A stretch of 11,961 nt of DNA, taken from positions 1 to 11,961 of the forward strand of contig JAUZFY010000073.1 in assembly GCA_030840185.1 (NCBI GenBank), given 5' to 3'. Positions 6,078-11,961 of the stretch are shown piece by piece. A program made the translations under genes and the position numbers. How positions within the stretch are numbered: the stretch's first letter is position 1; every line of letters starts with the position of its first letter. This stretch comes from Microbacteriaceae bacterium. Lineage in GTDB: Bacteria > Actinomycetota > Actinomycetes > Actinomycetales > Microbacteriaceae. The notes under the pieces are model-generated. The model saw only the letters and a program-made list of their open reading frames with translations. It was not told the DNA's origin and searched no databases.

Positions 6078-7094
6078 GGGTGCGTCGGGGGTCGCCGAGT
6101 CCGGGGCGGCCTCGGCCGCGGAGACCGCGTGCCCGGCGGTTGTCTGAGCGGCCCGTGCCGTCTTGCGCAGGCGCTTGTCGGTCACCGATCGTTCACCGAG
6201 CGCTCCCGGCGTCCAGGCCTCCACATCCTCGTCCGTGTAGTCGGACTTGGAAAGGCGGCGTTTGAGCTGAGGCAAGACCGTGTTCGGAGCGAGACGTCGA
6301 GCGGTGAGAAGGAATCCGGTGTGGGCGACCATTCGGTGGTCGGGACGCACCGCGAGGCCCTCGACATGCCAGCCGCGAATCATCGTCTCCGATGAGTCCG
6401 GCTCTGTGAAGAGTCCGGTGCCGCGGATCGCCTCCGCCACCCGGGAAAGCTGGGTAACGGTCGCGATGTAGCAGAGCAATACTCCCCCGGGGGTGAGCGC
6501 GTCGGCTACCACTCCAAGGCACTCCCACGGGGCAAGCATGTCGAGCACGACCCGATCGACGGTCCCGTTCGGGGCGGTGGATGGCAGCGATTCGACGAGG
6601 TCGCCGACGGCGACCGTCCAGTTGCTCGGCTCCGCGCCGAGGAAGCTGACCACGTTGCCGCGCGCCACGTCGGCAAACTCCTGCCGTCGTTCGAACGAGG
6701 TGAGGGTACCGGTCGGGCCGATGCCTCGAAGCAGCCAGAGGCTCAACGCACCAGACCCGACACCCGCTTCGACCACCTTTGCTCCCGGGAAGATATCGCC
6801 GATGCTCAGGATCTGCGCCGCGTCCTTGGGGTAGATGATCGCAGCGCCCCGCGGCATCGACATGACGAAGTCGGTCAGCAGCGGGCGAAGCGCGAGGTAC
6901 TCGTCGCCGTTTGACGCGGAAACCACCGAGGCATCCGGGCGCCCGATGAGCGTGTCGTGTTCGATCATGCCGCGATGGGTATGAAAGACCTTTCCGGTTT
7001 CTAGGGTGATCGTGTTGAGCCGACCTTTCGGCCCGGTCAACTGAACTCGGTCGCCCGCTCGAAATGGGCCGCTCTGGCGGCGTTCCGCGCTCAC
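6075..7094 (-). CDS. trmI: tRNA (adenine-58-N1) methyltransferase TrmI
   Basis: SAM-dependent methyltransferase making m1A58 in the T-loop of tRNAs, a homotetramer in characterised bacterial members (M. tuberculosis Rv2118c). The 339-residue protein has the N-terminal beta-rich domain with LNTITLETGKVFHTHRG (26-42) and a Rossmann fold: YPKDAAQILSIGDIFPG (88-104), SAM motif I VVEAGVGSGALSLWL (107-121), the acidic motif II TSFERR (132-137), and LDMLAPW (184-190) with the catalytic aspartate at 185. GWHVEGLAVRPDHRMVAHTGFL (241-262) is the usual C-terminal part. The last 45 residues are a low-complexity Ala/Thr-rich tail after the conserved fold. The start is GTG at 7094, overlapping the HAD stop in GTGA, so the two are coupled. 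Downstream only 37-38 bases separate it from the FKBP gene, where related genomes carry the Pup-proteasome genes. Confidence 0.94.
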   Translation of the reverse strand: MSAERRQSGPFRAGDRVQLTGPKGRLNTITLETGKVFHTHRGMIEHDTLIGRPDASVVSASNGDEYLALRPLLTDFVMSMPRGAAIIYPKDAAQILSIGDIFPGAKVVEAGVGSGALSLWLLRGIGPTGTLTSFERRQEFADVARGNVVSFLGAEPSNWTVAVGDLVESLPSTAPNGTVDRVVLDMLAPWECLGVVADALTPGGVLLCYIATVTQLSRVAEAIRGTGLFTEPDSSETMIRGWHVEGLAVRPDHRMVAHTGFLLTARRLAPNTVLPQLKRRLSKSDYTDEDVEAWTPGALGERSVTDKRLRKTARAAQTTAGHAVSAAEAAPDSATPDAP

Positions 7095-7765
7095 GCCGCG
7101 CTCGATCGTGCGGCGCCGAGCAACCCGGAAAGGTCGGCCAGGGTCTTCCCGGCGAGAGACGGCCAGATCTCGTAACCACGTCCGGGGCCAAGAGGAACGT
7201 GCAGCGGCACGCCGACGGAGGCGGCACCAGAGGCGACCGCTGAGGCCAGCCCTGTCGCCGAATCCTCGATGGCAATCGCGCAGGTCACGTCCACGCCGAG
7301 CAGGTTGGCTGCCCGCAGGTACGGATCGGGGTGGGGTTTGTTGTGTTCGACCTGGTCACCGCCGACGATGAAGTCGAAAGCGGGGAACGGTATGAGTGCG
7401 ACGACGACCTCGGCCATGCGGGTAAGCGACATGGTGACGAGGGCGGTCGGGATTCCGGCATCCCGGACTTCCGCCAGCAGTTCGAGCGCGCCGGGACGCC
7501 AGCTAACCCTCTCCGCGATGCGCTCCATCACCCGGTCGGTGAGCCAATTGACAATCTCATCGACCGGCATAGCGACTCCCCTGCCCTGCAGGATCGCCGC
7601 GGAGTCCGTCAACCCCGAACCGACGAGGGTCAGCCCGTCCTCGTGGGTCCAGGTTCCGCCGAAGGAGCCGACGAGCTCTTCCTCCGCTTCGAGCCAGTAC
7701 GGCTCGGTATCGACAAGAGTGCCATCCATGTCCCAGAGGACGGCGGCGGGAAGTTGTTCGGTCAC
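7091..7765 (-). CDS. HAD-superfamily (subfamily IA) hydrolase, beta-phosphoglucomutase-like
   Basis: Haloacid dehalogenase-type phosphatase of 224 residues, cytoplasmic; the substrate cannot be told from sequence. All four HAD motifs are present: DMDGT (12-16, nucleophile Asp12 and acid/base Asp14), a helical cap from about 20 to 85, motif II VTMS (110-113, Thr111), motif III lysine NKPHPDPY (142-149, Lys143), and motif IV IEDSATG (166-172). The closest group is the sugar-phosphate/phosphoglycolate-type phosphatases with an alpha-helical cap. The start is GTG at 7765; there is no upstream in-frame alternative that keeps the fold. A TAAACT hexamer 8 bases before the GTG allows a leaderless transcript. 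It is the first gene of the minus-strand operon and overlaps trmI by 4 bases. Confidence 0.92.
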   Translation of the reverse strand: MTEQLPAAVLWDMDGTLVDTEPYWLEAEEELVGSFGGTWTHEDGLTLVGSGLTDSAAILQGRGVAMPVDEIVNWLTDRVMERIAERVSWRPGALELLAEVRDAGIPTALVTMSLTRMAEVVVALIPFPAFDFIVGGDQVEHNKPHPDPYLRAANLLGVDVTCAIAIEDSATGLASAVASGAASVGVPLHVPLGPGRGYEIWPSLAGKTLADLSGLLGAARSSAA

Positions 7766-7768
7766 GGG

Positions 7769-7782
7769 GCCTAAGTTTAGGC
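7769..7782. promoter_or_regulatory. 14-bp palindrome GCCTAA-GT-TTAGGC in the HAD/PAC2 divergent promoter region
   Basis: Two perfect 6-bp arms around a 2-base centre, 4 bases upstream of the HAD GTG in the 86-base divergent gap. On the minus strand it contains TAAACT (7774-7779), a possible -10 for the HAD gene, so a bound protein would block it. A 2-base loop is too short for a stable RNA hairpin, so a DNA-level operator is more likely. On the plus strand TATCCT (7795-7800) is a weak candidate -10 for the PAC2 gene with about 45 bases of leader. All functional statements are inferred. Confidence 0.35.
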
Positions 7783-7851
7783 TGACGAGGGTTCTATCCT
7801 TGACTGAAGGAATGTGAACGCCGTCGGGGCGACACAGCAGAAGGTGACCAA

Positions 7852-8814
7852 GTGTCAGACGCAGGAATTCTCAAGGGACGGCTACTCGTCGTCGCTTTCG
7901 AGGGGTGGAACGACGCGGGCGAAGCGGCAAGCGGCGCGGTTTCGACACTCAAAGACCTGCTCGATATGTATCCGATCGCAGAGATCGACGCCGAGCGGTA
8001 CTTCGACTACCAGTTCAATCGGCCGAGCGTCACTCAGGACGACGACGGGAATCGCCTGCTTGTCTGGCCGAGTGTCGTGACGTACGGGCCGACTTCCGTA
8101 CTGGCTCAGCGGATGAATCCGCTCGGGCTCGCGGTGGATGCCGAGCTGGATGTGAGTGCCGACAACACCGCGAACGTGTACCTGTTGCTCGGCACCGAGC
8201 CGTCCCGCAACTGGAAGAGCTTCACCGCCGAAATCATGGCGACAATCACGGAAAACGAGATCGCCGGGGTGGTCTTTCTCGGCGCGATGCTCGCAGATGT
8301 GCCCCACACGCGGCCGATTTCGGTCTTCGTAAGCAGCGAAAACCCCGAGGTGCGGCGCGAGCTGGGAATTGACAAGAGTTCCTACGAGGGGCCCGTTGGC
8401 ATCCTCTCCGTTCTCGGTGAAGCCGCTGAGCAGGCCGGGATTCCGACGGTGGCGATCTGGGCCTCCGTTCCGCACTACGTGCACAACGCGCCCTCGCCGA
8501 AGGCGACGCTTGCGATCATCGACAAGCTCGAGGAAATCATCGACATCGTGATTCCCCGCGGTGAACTCGTGGACGAGTCGGCCGCCTGGGAGACGGGCAT
8601 CGACGCGCTCGCGAGTGAGGACGAGGAAATGGCCAGCTACATCGCCGGCCTCGAGCAGGCCCGCGATACGGTCGATTCCCCGGAGGCAAGCGGCGAGGCC
8701 ATCGCCAAGGAGTTTGAGAAGTATCTTCGACGCCGGGACGGCAGGGCGGATGGGCGCGGTGGTCCCGGAGGATCGCCTCAGGGCCCGACCGGCCCCGACG
8801 ATCGCCGACCCTAG
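7852..8814 (+). CDS. PAC2-family protein (proteasome assembly chaperone 2-like fold)
   Basis: A 320-residue member of the bacterial PAC2 family, related by fold to the archaeal/eukaryotic proteasome assembly chaperones; its role in bacteria is not established. Family signatures: FEGWNDAGEAASGA (16-29), a RYFDYQFNRP segment (49-58) matching the usual D-Y/F-D-R region, a GVVFLGAMLADVPHTRP run (about 138-154), YEGPVGILSVLGE (about 178-190) and IWASVPHYVHNAPSPKATLA (about 202-221). The C-terminus is an acidic helical region followed by a disordered Gly/Pro/Arg tail (last 25 residues). The start is GTG at 7852 with AAGG 7 bases upstream. It is divergent from the HAD operon and convergent with mshC. 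No 20S proteasome gene is in the window, so a proteasome role would need checking elsewhere in the genome. Confidence 0.92.
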   Translation: MSDAGILKGRLLVVAFEGWNDAGEAASGAVSTLKDLLDMYPIAEIDAERYFDYQFNRPSVTQDDDGNRLLVWPSVVTYGPTSVLAQRMNPLGLAVDAELDVSADNTANVYLLLGTEPSRNWKSFTAEIMATITENEIAGVVFLGAMLADVPHTRPISVFVSSENPEVRRELGIDKSSYEGPVGILSVLGEAAEQAGIPTVAIWASVPHYVHNAPSPKATLAIIDKLEEIIDIVIPRGELVDESAAWETGIDALASEDEEMASYIAGLEQARDTVDSPEASGEAIAKEFEKYLRRRDGRADGRGGPGGSPQGPTGPDDRRP

Positions 8815-8841
8815 GCGGTACGCCTGGTTGACGAGCCGGTT

Positions 8842-10119
8842 CTAGTCGACGAGTGGGATGCCGAGCAGGGCGTCGATCGCGTCGATGAGAAGAGGGGTGG
8901 CCGGTGGCCCATCCACGATGCGTGAGTCGATCACGGCCAGCGCACCGGGGGTATCGAGGTCGTTGGCGAGGATCGACCGGAGCCGGTCGACGAAGGCCGA
9001 ATCCGAGTGATCCGACGACGGCGTGCCGGATGACAGGGAACACAACGACGCGTCGGCCGCCCAGGCCCTCCAGGAGTCGAGACGTTCGCGCGCGGCGTCG
9101 AGGTGCGAATCAAACCACTCCCAGTCGCTCCGGTAGTGCTCGGAGAGAAGGGCGAGGCGGATGACACGTGGATCGACACCTGCGGCGGCGAGCCTCGACA
9201 CGAGAACCAGGTTGCCGAGCGACTTGCTCATCTTCTCGCCCTGATAGGCCACCATTCCGCTGTGCGAATAGATGTCCGAGAGGGCGTGCCCGGTGAGGGC
9301 CGCCGCGTGACCCGCGCTGAATTCGTGATGTGGGAAGACCAAGTCTGACCCGCCTCCGTTGACGGTCAATGGCATCGGAAGGTGCTCGAGGGCGATGACC
9401 GAGCACTCGATGTGCCAGCCGGGGCGGCCCCGACCGACGGCGGAATCCCACGCCGGCTCCCCGGAGCGTTCGGAGCGCCAGAGCAGTGGATCGAGCGGGT
9501 GTCGCTTCCCGGCCCGGTCCGGGTCCCCGCCGCGTTCGGCGCTCAGCGCAAGCATCGTTGCGGCATCGAGCCGACTCTCGTCGCCGAGCGACCACGCGGG
9601 CAGGGACAGAGTGCTGTCGAAGTAGACGTCTGGCTCGGCATCCGCACTCTCCACCCGGTAGGCGGCGCCGGAGGACTCGAGTCGCGCGACGGCGTCACCG
9701 ACCGCCGGAACAACCTCGGTTACGCCGACGTATTCATCGGGCGGCACGATTCTCAGCCGTTCCATGTCGGAGCGGAACAGCTGCACCTGTTCGGCGGCAA
9801 GTTGCCGCCAGTCCACTCCGTCGCGGGCGGCGCGCTCGAGCAGCGGGTCATCGACGTCGGTGACGTTCTGCACGTAGCGGACTTCCAGCCCGGCGTCGAT
9901 CCACAGTCGAATCAGGCTGTCAAACGCGAGATAGGTGGAGGCATGCCCCAGATGGGTCGCGTCATACGGCGTTATGCCGCAGACATAGATGCTCGCGACG
10001 CCGGGGTGAGCCGGGTCTGGCCGAGCCTCGACCAGCGCCTGCGACACCGTGTCGAAGAGTAGTGGGAGGACGCCGTCGCCTGGCAGACGCGGCAGAAGCG
10101 GTCGATTCCACGCATGCAC
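8842..10119 (-). CDS. mshC: Cysteine:1D-myo-inosityl 2-amino-2-deoxy-alpha-D-glucopyranoside ligase MshC
   Basis: ATP-dependent ligase that joins cysteine to GlcN-Ins in mycothiol synthesis, evolved from cysteinyl-tRNA synthetase. The 425-residue protein begins with the MshC-type N-terminus (MHAWNRPLLPRLPG, equivalent to MQSW in M. tuberculosis). It has YVCGITPYDATHLGHA (45-60) with zinc ligand Cys47 and the HIGH-like HLGH, VQNVTDVDDPL (83-93), WHIEC (235-239, zinc ligand Cys239), GGGSDLVFPHHEF (255-267) with the zinc-site histidines, and KMSKS (296-300). The tRNA anticodon-binding part of CysRS is missing, and the length fits MshC rather than CysS. The start is GTG at 10119; the ATG at 10115 is out of frame. 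GAGG is only 2 bases from the GTG, too close for a good ribosome-binding site. It ends 27 bases from the convergent PAC2 stop. Confidence 0.96.
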   Translation of the reverse strand: MHAWNRPLLPRLPGDGVLPLLFDTVSQALVEARPDPAHPGVASIYVCGITPYDATHLGHASTYLAFDSLIRLWIDAGLEVRYVQNVTDVDDPLLERAARDGVDWRQLAAEQVQLFRSDMERLRIVPPDEYVGVTEVVPAVGDAVARLESSGAAYRVESADAEPDVYFDSTLSLPAWSLGDESRLDAATMLALSAERGGDPDRAGKRHPLDPLLWRSERSGEPAWDSAVGRGRPGWHIECSVIALEHLPMPLTVNGGGSDLVFPHHEFSAGHAAALTGHALSDIYSHSGMVAYQGEKMSKSLGNLVLVSRLAAAGVDPRVIRLALLSEHYRSDWEWFDSHLDAARERLDSWRAWAADASLCSLSSGTPSSDHSDSAFVDRLRSILANDLDTPGALAVIDSRIVDGPPATPLLIDAIDALLGIPLVD

Positions 10120-10125
10120 TGCCTC

Positions 10126-10131
10126 AGCTTA
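10126..10131 (-). promoter_or_regulatory. Possible leaderless -10 element (TAAGCT) for mshC
   Basis: TAAGCT on the minus strand lies exactly 6 bases before the mshC GTG, the spacing expected if transcription starts on the start codon, and there is no normally spaced Shine-Dalgarno. It matches TATAAT at four of six positions. It sits in the 26-base gap after the small upstream gene. No good -35 is visible. mshC could instead be read from the upstream gene's transcript. Confidence 0.3.
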
Positions 10132-10145
10132 GGCGCGGCAGGCGT

Positions 10146-10316
10146 TCAGCCGAAATCTTGGCTCATAGCCCACTCGTCGTAGTCGGAGAGGTCTTGCGAA
10201 CTGAACGCCCCGGCGCGGACTTCCCTTGTGGCTACGGGGGGTGCCGCGAGGTCGGCGCCGTCGACGAGTTCCGCCCCCGAGGGGGACTGATCGCTGTCAG
10301 CTGATGGGTTGATCAT
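10146..10316 (-). CDS. Small acidic protein of unknown function upstream of mshC
   Basis: A 56-residue frame from ATG 10316 to TGA that I do not recognise. It is unlike a random frame: about three quarters of its third codon positions are G or C, as in its neighbours, and the composition is strongly biased, with eleven Asp/Glu, two Arg, and no Lys or Cys. The N-terminal half is Ser/Pro/Ala-rich and probably disordered; the C-terminus DLSDYDEWAMSQDFG is aromatic and acidic and looks the most likely to be conserved. There is no signal peptide or membrane segment. The start is forced, since no other start codon lies between it and an upstream in-frame stop. No Shine-Dalgarno is seen, but TTAAGT 6 bases before the ATG could support a leaderless mRNA. 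It ends 26 bases before mshC, so cotranscription is likely. Confidence 0.6.
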   Translation of the reverse strand: MINPSADSDQSPSGAELVDGADLAAPPVATREVRAGAFSSQDLSDYDEWAMSQDFG

Positions 10317-10339
10317 GGGCTCACTTAACGTGTCGGGAA

Positions 10340-10356
10340 CCGTGGCTTGGCCACGG
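10340..10356 (-). terminator. GC-rich hairpin downstream of the GAF-ANTAR pair (possible weak terminator)
   Basis: Minus-strand CCGTGGC-CAA-GCCACGG is a perfect 7-bp stem with a 3-base loop, 43 bases after the stop of the second GAF-ANTAR gene. It is followed by TTCCC rather than a T run, so it would be a weak or factor-assisted terminator. It also lies 23 bases before the start of the small acidic gene, so it could instead act in that gene's 5' region. Between the GAF-ANTAR stop and the hairpin I see only a T5 tract (minus strand, 10393-10397). Confidence 0.4.
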
Positions 10357-10399
10357 CGTCGGTGATTTCGCCTACGTTAGTCCAACGCGCCCAAAAAGG

Positions 10400-11113
10400 T
10401 TAAAGAGTGAGCGCCCTGGTAACAACCTGGTCGGCGACGTCCCGCAGATTGAGGTTGTGGCTGCGCGCGTACTGACGCAGCGTGTTGAACGCCGAGTCCA
10501 TGTCGACCCCTGAAGTTTGGGCGATGACACCCTTTGCCTGCTCGATGACCACTCGGCTGTCCAGCGCCAGCTGCAACTGCTCCTTGGCGATCTCGTTCTC
10601 CCGCACGGCTCGTTCGTGCAGGATGCCGATGGTTGCGACATCCGCGAGGCCGCGAGCCACCATGCGGTCCTGGTCGCTCAGCCGACCTCGGCTGGTCAGA
10701 AAGAGGTTGAGCGTGCCGAGCACGGTTCCGCGCAGCCGAAGCGGCACCGCATGCACGGCGGCGAATCCCTGCTCCAGCGCTTCCCGGTAGAACTGGGGCC
10801 AGACGGCTGCGATGGACGCGATGTCCTCGATGGCGACGTCTTGACCGGCCGTGTACGCCTTGACGCACGGGCCCTCGCCGGAGCTGAGCTGCATGAGTTC
10901 GACGAGACGACTTTTCTCGCTCGTCGACGCGACAACCGCGAGTTCCCCGTTCTCGTCGGCAAGCAAGAGGCCCGCCGCGGATGCCTCAAGTAGATCGGCG
11001 CATGCCTCGACCAAGGTTTGCAGCAAATCCACGACGTCGTAACCGACCACTAGCGTGTCGGCCAACTTTACGAAGGTTTCCACAAGCCGGTCTTCGCGAG
11101 TTTCGGCCGTCAT
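10400..11113 (-). CDS. GAF and ANTAR domain-containing regulator, second gene of a tandem pair
   Basis: Predicted cytoplasmic signal-responsive RNA-binding antiterminator-type regulator of 237 residues. The GAF sensor domain spans about 15-165, with the LSSGEGPCVKAYTAGQ segment (76-91) typical of actinobacterial GAF-ANTAR proteins and its single well-placed cysteine at 83. A helical linker (about 166-182) leads into the ANTAR domain (about 183-233): LDSRVVIEQAKGVIAQ (184-199), SGVDMDSAFNTLRQYA (201-216) and the LRDVADQVV end. ANTAR domains bind two-hairpin RNAs near terminators in characterised cases; no partner histidine kinase is nearby. The ATG at 11113 is 4 bases after the stop of the upstream GAF-ANTAR gene, and its AGGA ribosome-binding site lies in that gene's last codons, so the pair is coupled. 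The GAF ligand is unknown. Confidence 0.93.
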   Translation of the reverse strand: MTAETREDRLVETFVKLADTLVVGYDVVDLLQTLVEACADLLEASAAGLLLADENGELAVVASTSEKSRLVELMQLSSGEGPCVKAYTAGQDVAIEDIASIAAVWPQFYREALEQGFAAVHAVPLRLRGTVLGTLNLFLTSRGRLSDQDRMVARGLADVATIGILHERAVRENEIAKEQLQLALDSRVVIEQAKGVIAQTSGVDMDSAFNTLRQYARSHNLNLRDVADQVVTRALTL

Positions 11114-11117
11114 CGCG

Positions 11118-11837
11118 TCATCCTATCGCTCGTGAAGAGTCCGGACTGTCGGTTTCTTCGCCGGAAAGATTCAGTTTCCGCTCGACAATATCGTGCGCTA
11201 TTTCGCGGACCGAACGACCAGTCGAGAACGCGTGGGCGCGAAGCACAAGACTTGCATCCTGCGCTGTTACATTCAGCTGGGCGATCACCATTCCTGTCGC
11301 CTGGTGAACCTCACGACGCGAGTAGGCGCGGACTTCCGGCCGGTCGTCGGGCTCGGCCAACACCCTACGCAACACCTGCCAGGCGGCAATGTCGGCGAGG
11401 GCCGAAGCCTGAGCAACCTGAGTCCCCGTCAGCGGGCCGGGGCTTGAGCTGTACAGGTCCACCGCCCCGATCTCGAGCGAGTTGACGTGAAGCGGGAAGG
11501 CGAACATTGCGCAAACGCCGCCACCGCGGATGGCGCTCGAGAACTCGGGCCAGGCCGGATTAGCCTCGCTCTGGATGTTCGGATGAAGCGCCGGTCGACG
11601 GGTGTGCATGGCCTGCCAGCATGGCCCCTCCCCCAGGTCGAACTGGAACTCGTCGAGCAGAGCCGCCGTCTGATCGCTCGCGCAGATGGTCGACTGCGCG
11701 GTAGTGCTGCCGAGAAATGACACGGAAGCCCCAGAGACGGGAATCACCGAGAGGAACGGCTCGCACAGACTGCTTCTGTTTTCGAACGCGAACGAAATCG
11801 CTTTCTTGGCCTCGTCGAAGGTCTGTTGCTGCGTCAT
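11118..11837 (-). CDS. GAF and ANTAR domain-containing regulator, first gene of a tandem pair
   Basis: Same domain plan as its downstream neighbour but clearly diverged. From ATG 11837 it is 239 residues: GAF-like domain at about 15-160, with FDLGEGPCWQAMHTRRP (65-81) as the counterpart of the GEGPC segment, then an ANTAR domain at about 170-225 (REVHQATGMVIAQL, NVTAQDASLVLRAHAF, VREIAHDIV) and a short acidic tail. The ATG at 11837 was chosen because family similarity begins soon after and because a 7-codon mini-ORF ends exactly on it. An in-frame TTG at 11873 would add 12 residues and cannot be excluded. It heads the two-gene unit; its leader contains a strong hairpin, which suggests control at the RNA level. 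Two different sensors feeding the same output type suggests heteromers or divided targets, which is inference. Confidence 0.9.
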   Translation of the reverse strand: MTQQQTFDEAKKAISFAFENRSSLCEPFLSVIPVSGASVSFLGSTTAQSTICASDQTAALLDEFQFDLGEGPCWQAMHTRRPALHPNIQSEANPAWPEFSSAIRGGGVCAMFAFPLHVNSLEIGAVDLYSSSPGPLTGTQVAQASALADIAAWQVLRRVLAEPDDRPEVRAYSRREVHQATGMVIAQLNVTAQDASLVLRAHAFSTGRSVREIAHDIVERKLNLSGEETDSPDSSRAIG

Positions 11838-11883
11838 CAGAACGTACGGAACCGGAACATTACCGCCCCTCAATCTGGCTCAT
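11837..11883 (-). promoter_or_regulatory. Two chained leader mini-ORFs before the GAF-ANTAR operon
   Basis: Minus-strand mini-ORF A (11883-11860) encodes MSQIEGR and ends in TAA, whose last A is the first base of the next ATG (TAATG). Mini-ORF B (11860-11837) encodes MFRFRTF and ends in TGA, whose A begins the GAF-ANTAR ATG (TGATG). Both are 24 bases. B has GAGGGG 5 bases before its ATG, a better ribosome-binding site than the main gene has. Ribosomes could reach the regulator by stop-restart. Whether either peptide is made is unknown. Confidence 0.35.
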
Positions 11884-11906
11884 CGCCACCCCGCGAAAGG
11901 GTGGCG
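11884..11906 (-). promoter_or_regulatory. 8-bp hairpin in the 5' leader of the GAF-ANTAR operon
   Basis: Minus-strand CGCCACCC-TTTCGCG-GGGTGGCG has perfect 8-bp arms (11899-11906 with 11884-11891) around a 7-base loop, ending directly against the ATG of the first mini-ORF. The 3' arm holds the GGGGTGG that would serve as that ATG's ribosome-binding site, so folding would hide it. No T run follows, arguing against a terminator. The 7-base loop does not match the six-base A1/G4 loops of known ANTAR targets. Confidence 0.45.
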
Positions 11907-11931
11907 CGAGTTGCGTGCACCAGTCTACTCC

Positions 11932-11937
11932 GGTGCG
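11932..11937 (-). promoter_or_regulatory. Possible -10 element (TAGACT) for the GAF-ANTAR operon
   Basis: TAGACT on the minus strand matches four of six TATAAT positions, including T1, A2 and T6. Transcription would begin near 11925, giving a leader of about 90 bases containing the hairpin and both mini-ORFs. The -35 region is GC-rich with no clear match. Weak call. Confidence 0.22.
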
Positions 11938-11961
11938 CTCCCCGGGCGCAGGTGCGCAGGT

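Noticed and set aside
6175..6197. TTGTCGGTC, close to the first half of the PafBC-dependent promoter motif
   Set aside because: It lies inside trmI, and the expected TANNNT after an 8-base spacer reads TTCACC. I found no good match elsewhere in the window.
8815..8841. Bidirectional terminator between the convergent PAC2 and mshC genes
   Set aside because: The 27-base gap has no stable stem and no T or A run.
8842..10119. Cysteinyl-tRNA synthetase
   Set aside because: The MHAW-type N-terminus, short length and lack of the anticodon-binding C-terminus fit MshC rather than CysS.

Overview
The window is a stretch of high-GC actinobacterial chromosome. Gene content and order (helY, tatC, tatA, pafC, pafB, an FKBP gene, trmI, and nearby a PAC2 gene and mshC) follow the Mycobacterium tuberculosis Rv2092c-Rv2130c neighbourhood. 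Mycothiol synthesis (mshC) confirms Actinobacteria. The protein sequences look most like Micrococcales, probably Microbacteriaceae; this family-level placement is inferred from recall, not from a search.

Positions 1-7765 form one tightly packed minus-strand block read right to left: a HAD phosphatase, the tRNA m1A58 methyltransferase trmI, an FKBP-type lipoprotein, pafB, pafC, a small membrane protein, tatA, tatC and the helicase helY, which runs off the left edge. Several junctions overlap by 1 to 8 bases, so this is probably one or two operons. It combines tRNA modification, extracytoplasmic protein folding, a PafBC DNA-damage regulator, Tat export and an Ski2/Mtr4-type helicase.

Divergent from it, a plus-strand PAC2-family gene (7852-8814) converges on mshC (8842-10119), the cysteine ligase of mycothiol synthesis. 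Just upstream of mshC is a 56-codon gene for a strongly acidic protein with no lysine or cysteine. The right end holds two adjacent GAF-ANTAR genes. ANTAR domains usually bind RNA. The 5' leader of this pair has a perfect 8-bp hairpin followed by two chained 7-codon mini-ORFs, each stop sharing a base with the next ATG.

The most notable large-scale observation is an absence. In M. tuberculosis the genes between trmI and pafB include mpa, dop, pup, prcBA and pafA (the Pup-proteasome system). Here trmI and the FKBP gene are only 37 bases apart and that system is missing from the locus, although the flanking genes pafBC and PAC2 remain. The other points worth checking are short-range: the GAF-ANTAR leader, the small acidic gene, and dyad symmetries upstream of pafB and between the HAD and PAC2 genes. 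I saw no mobile element, CRISPR array, tRNA or rRNA.
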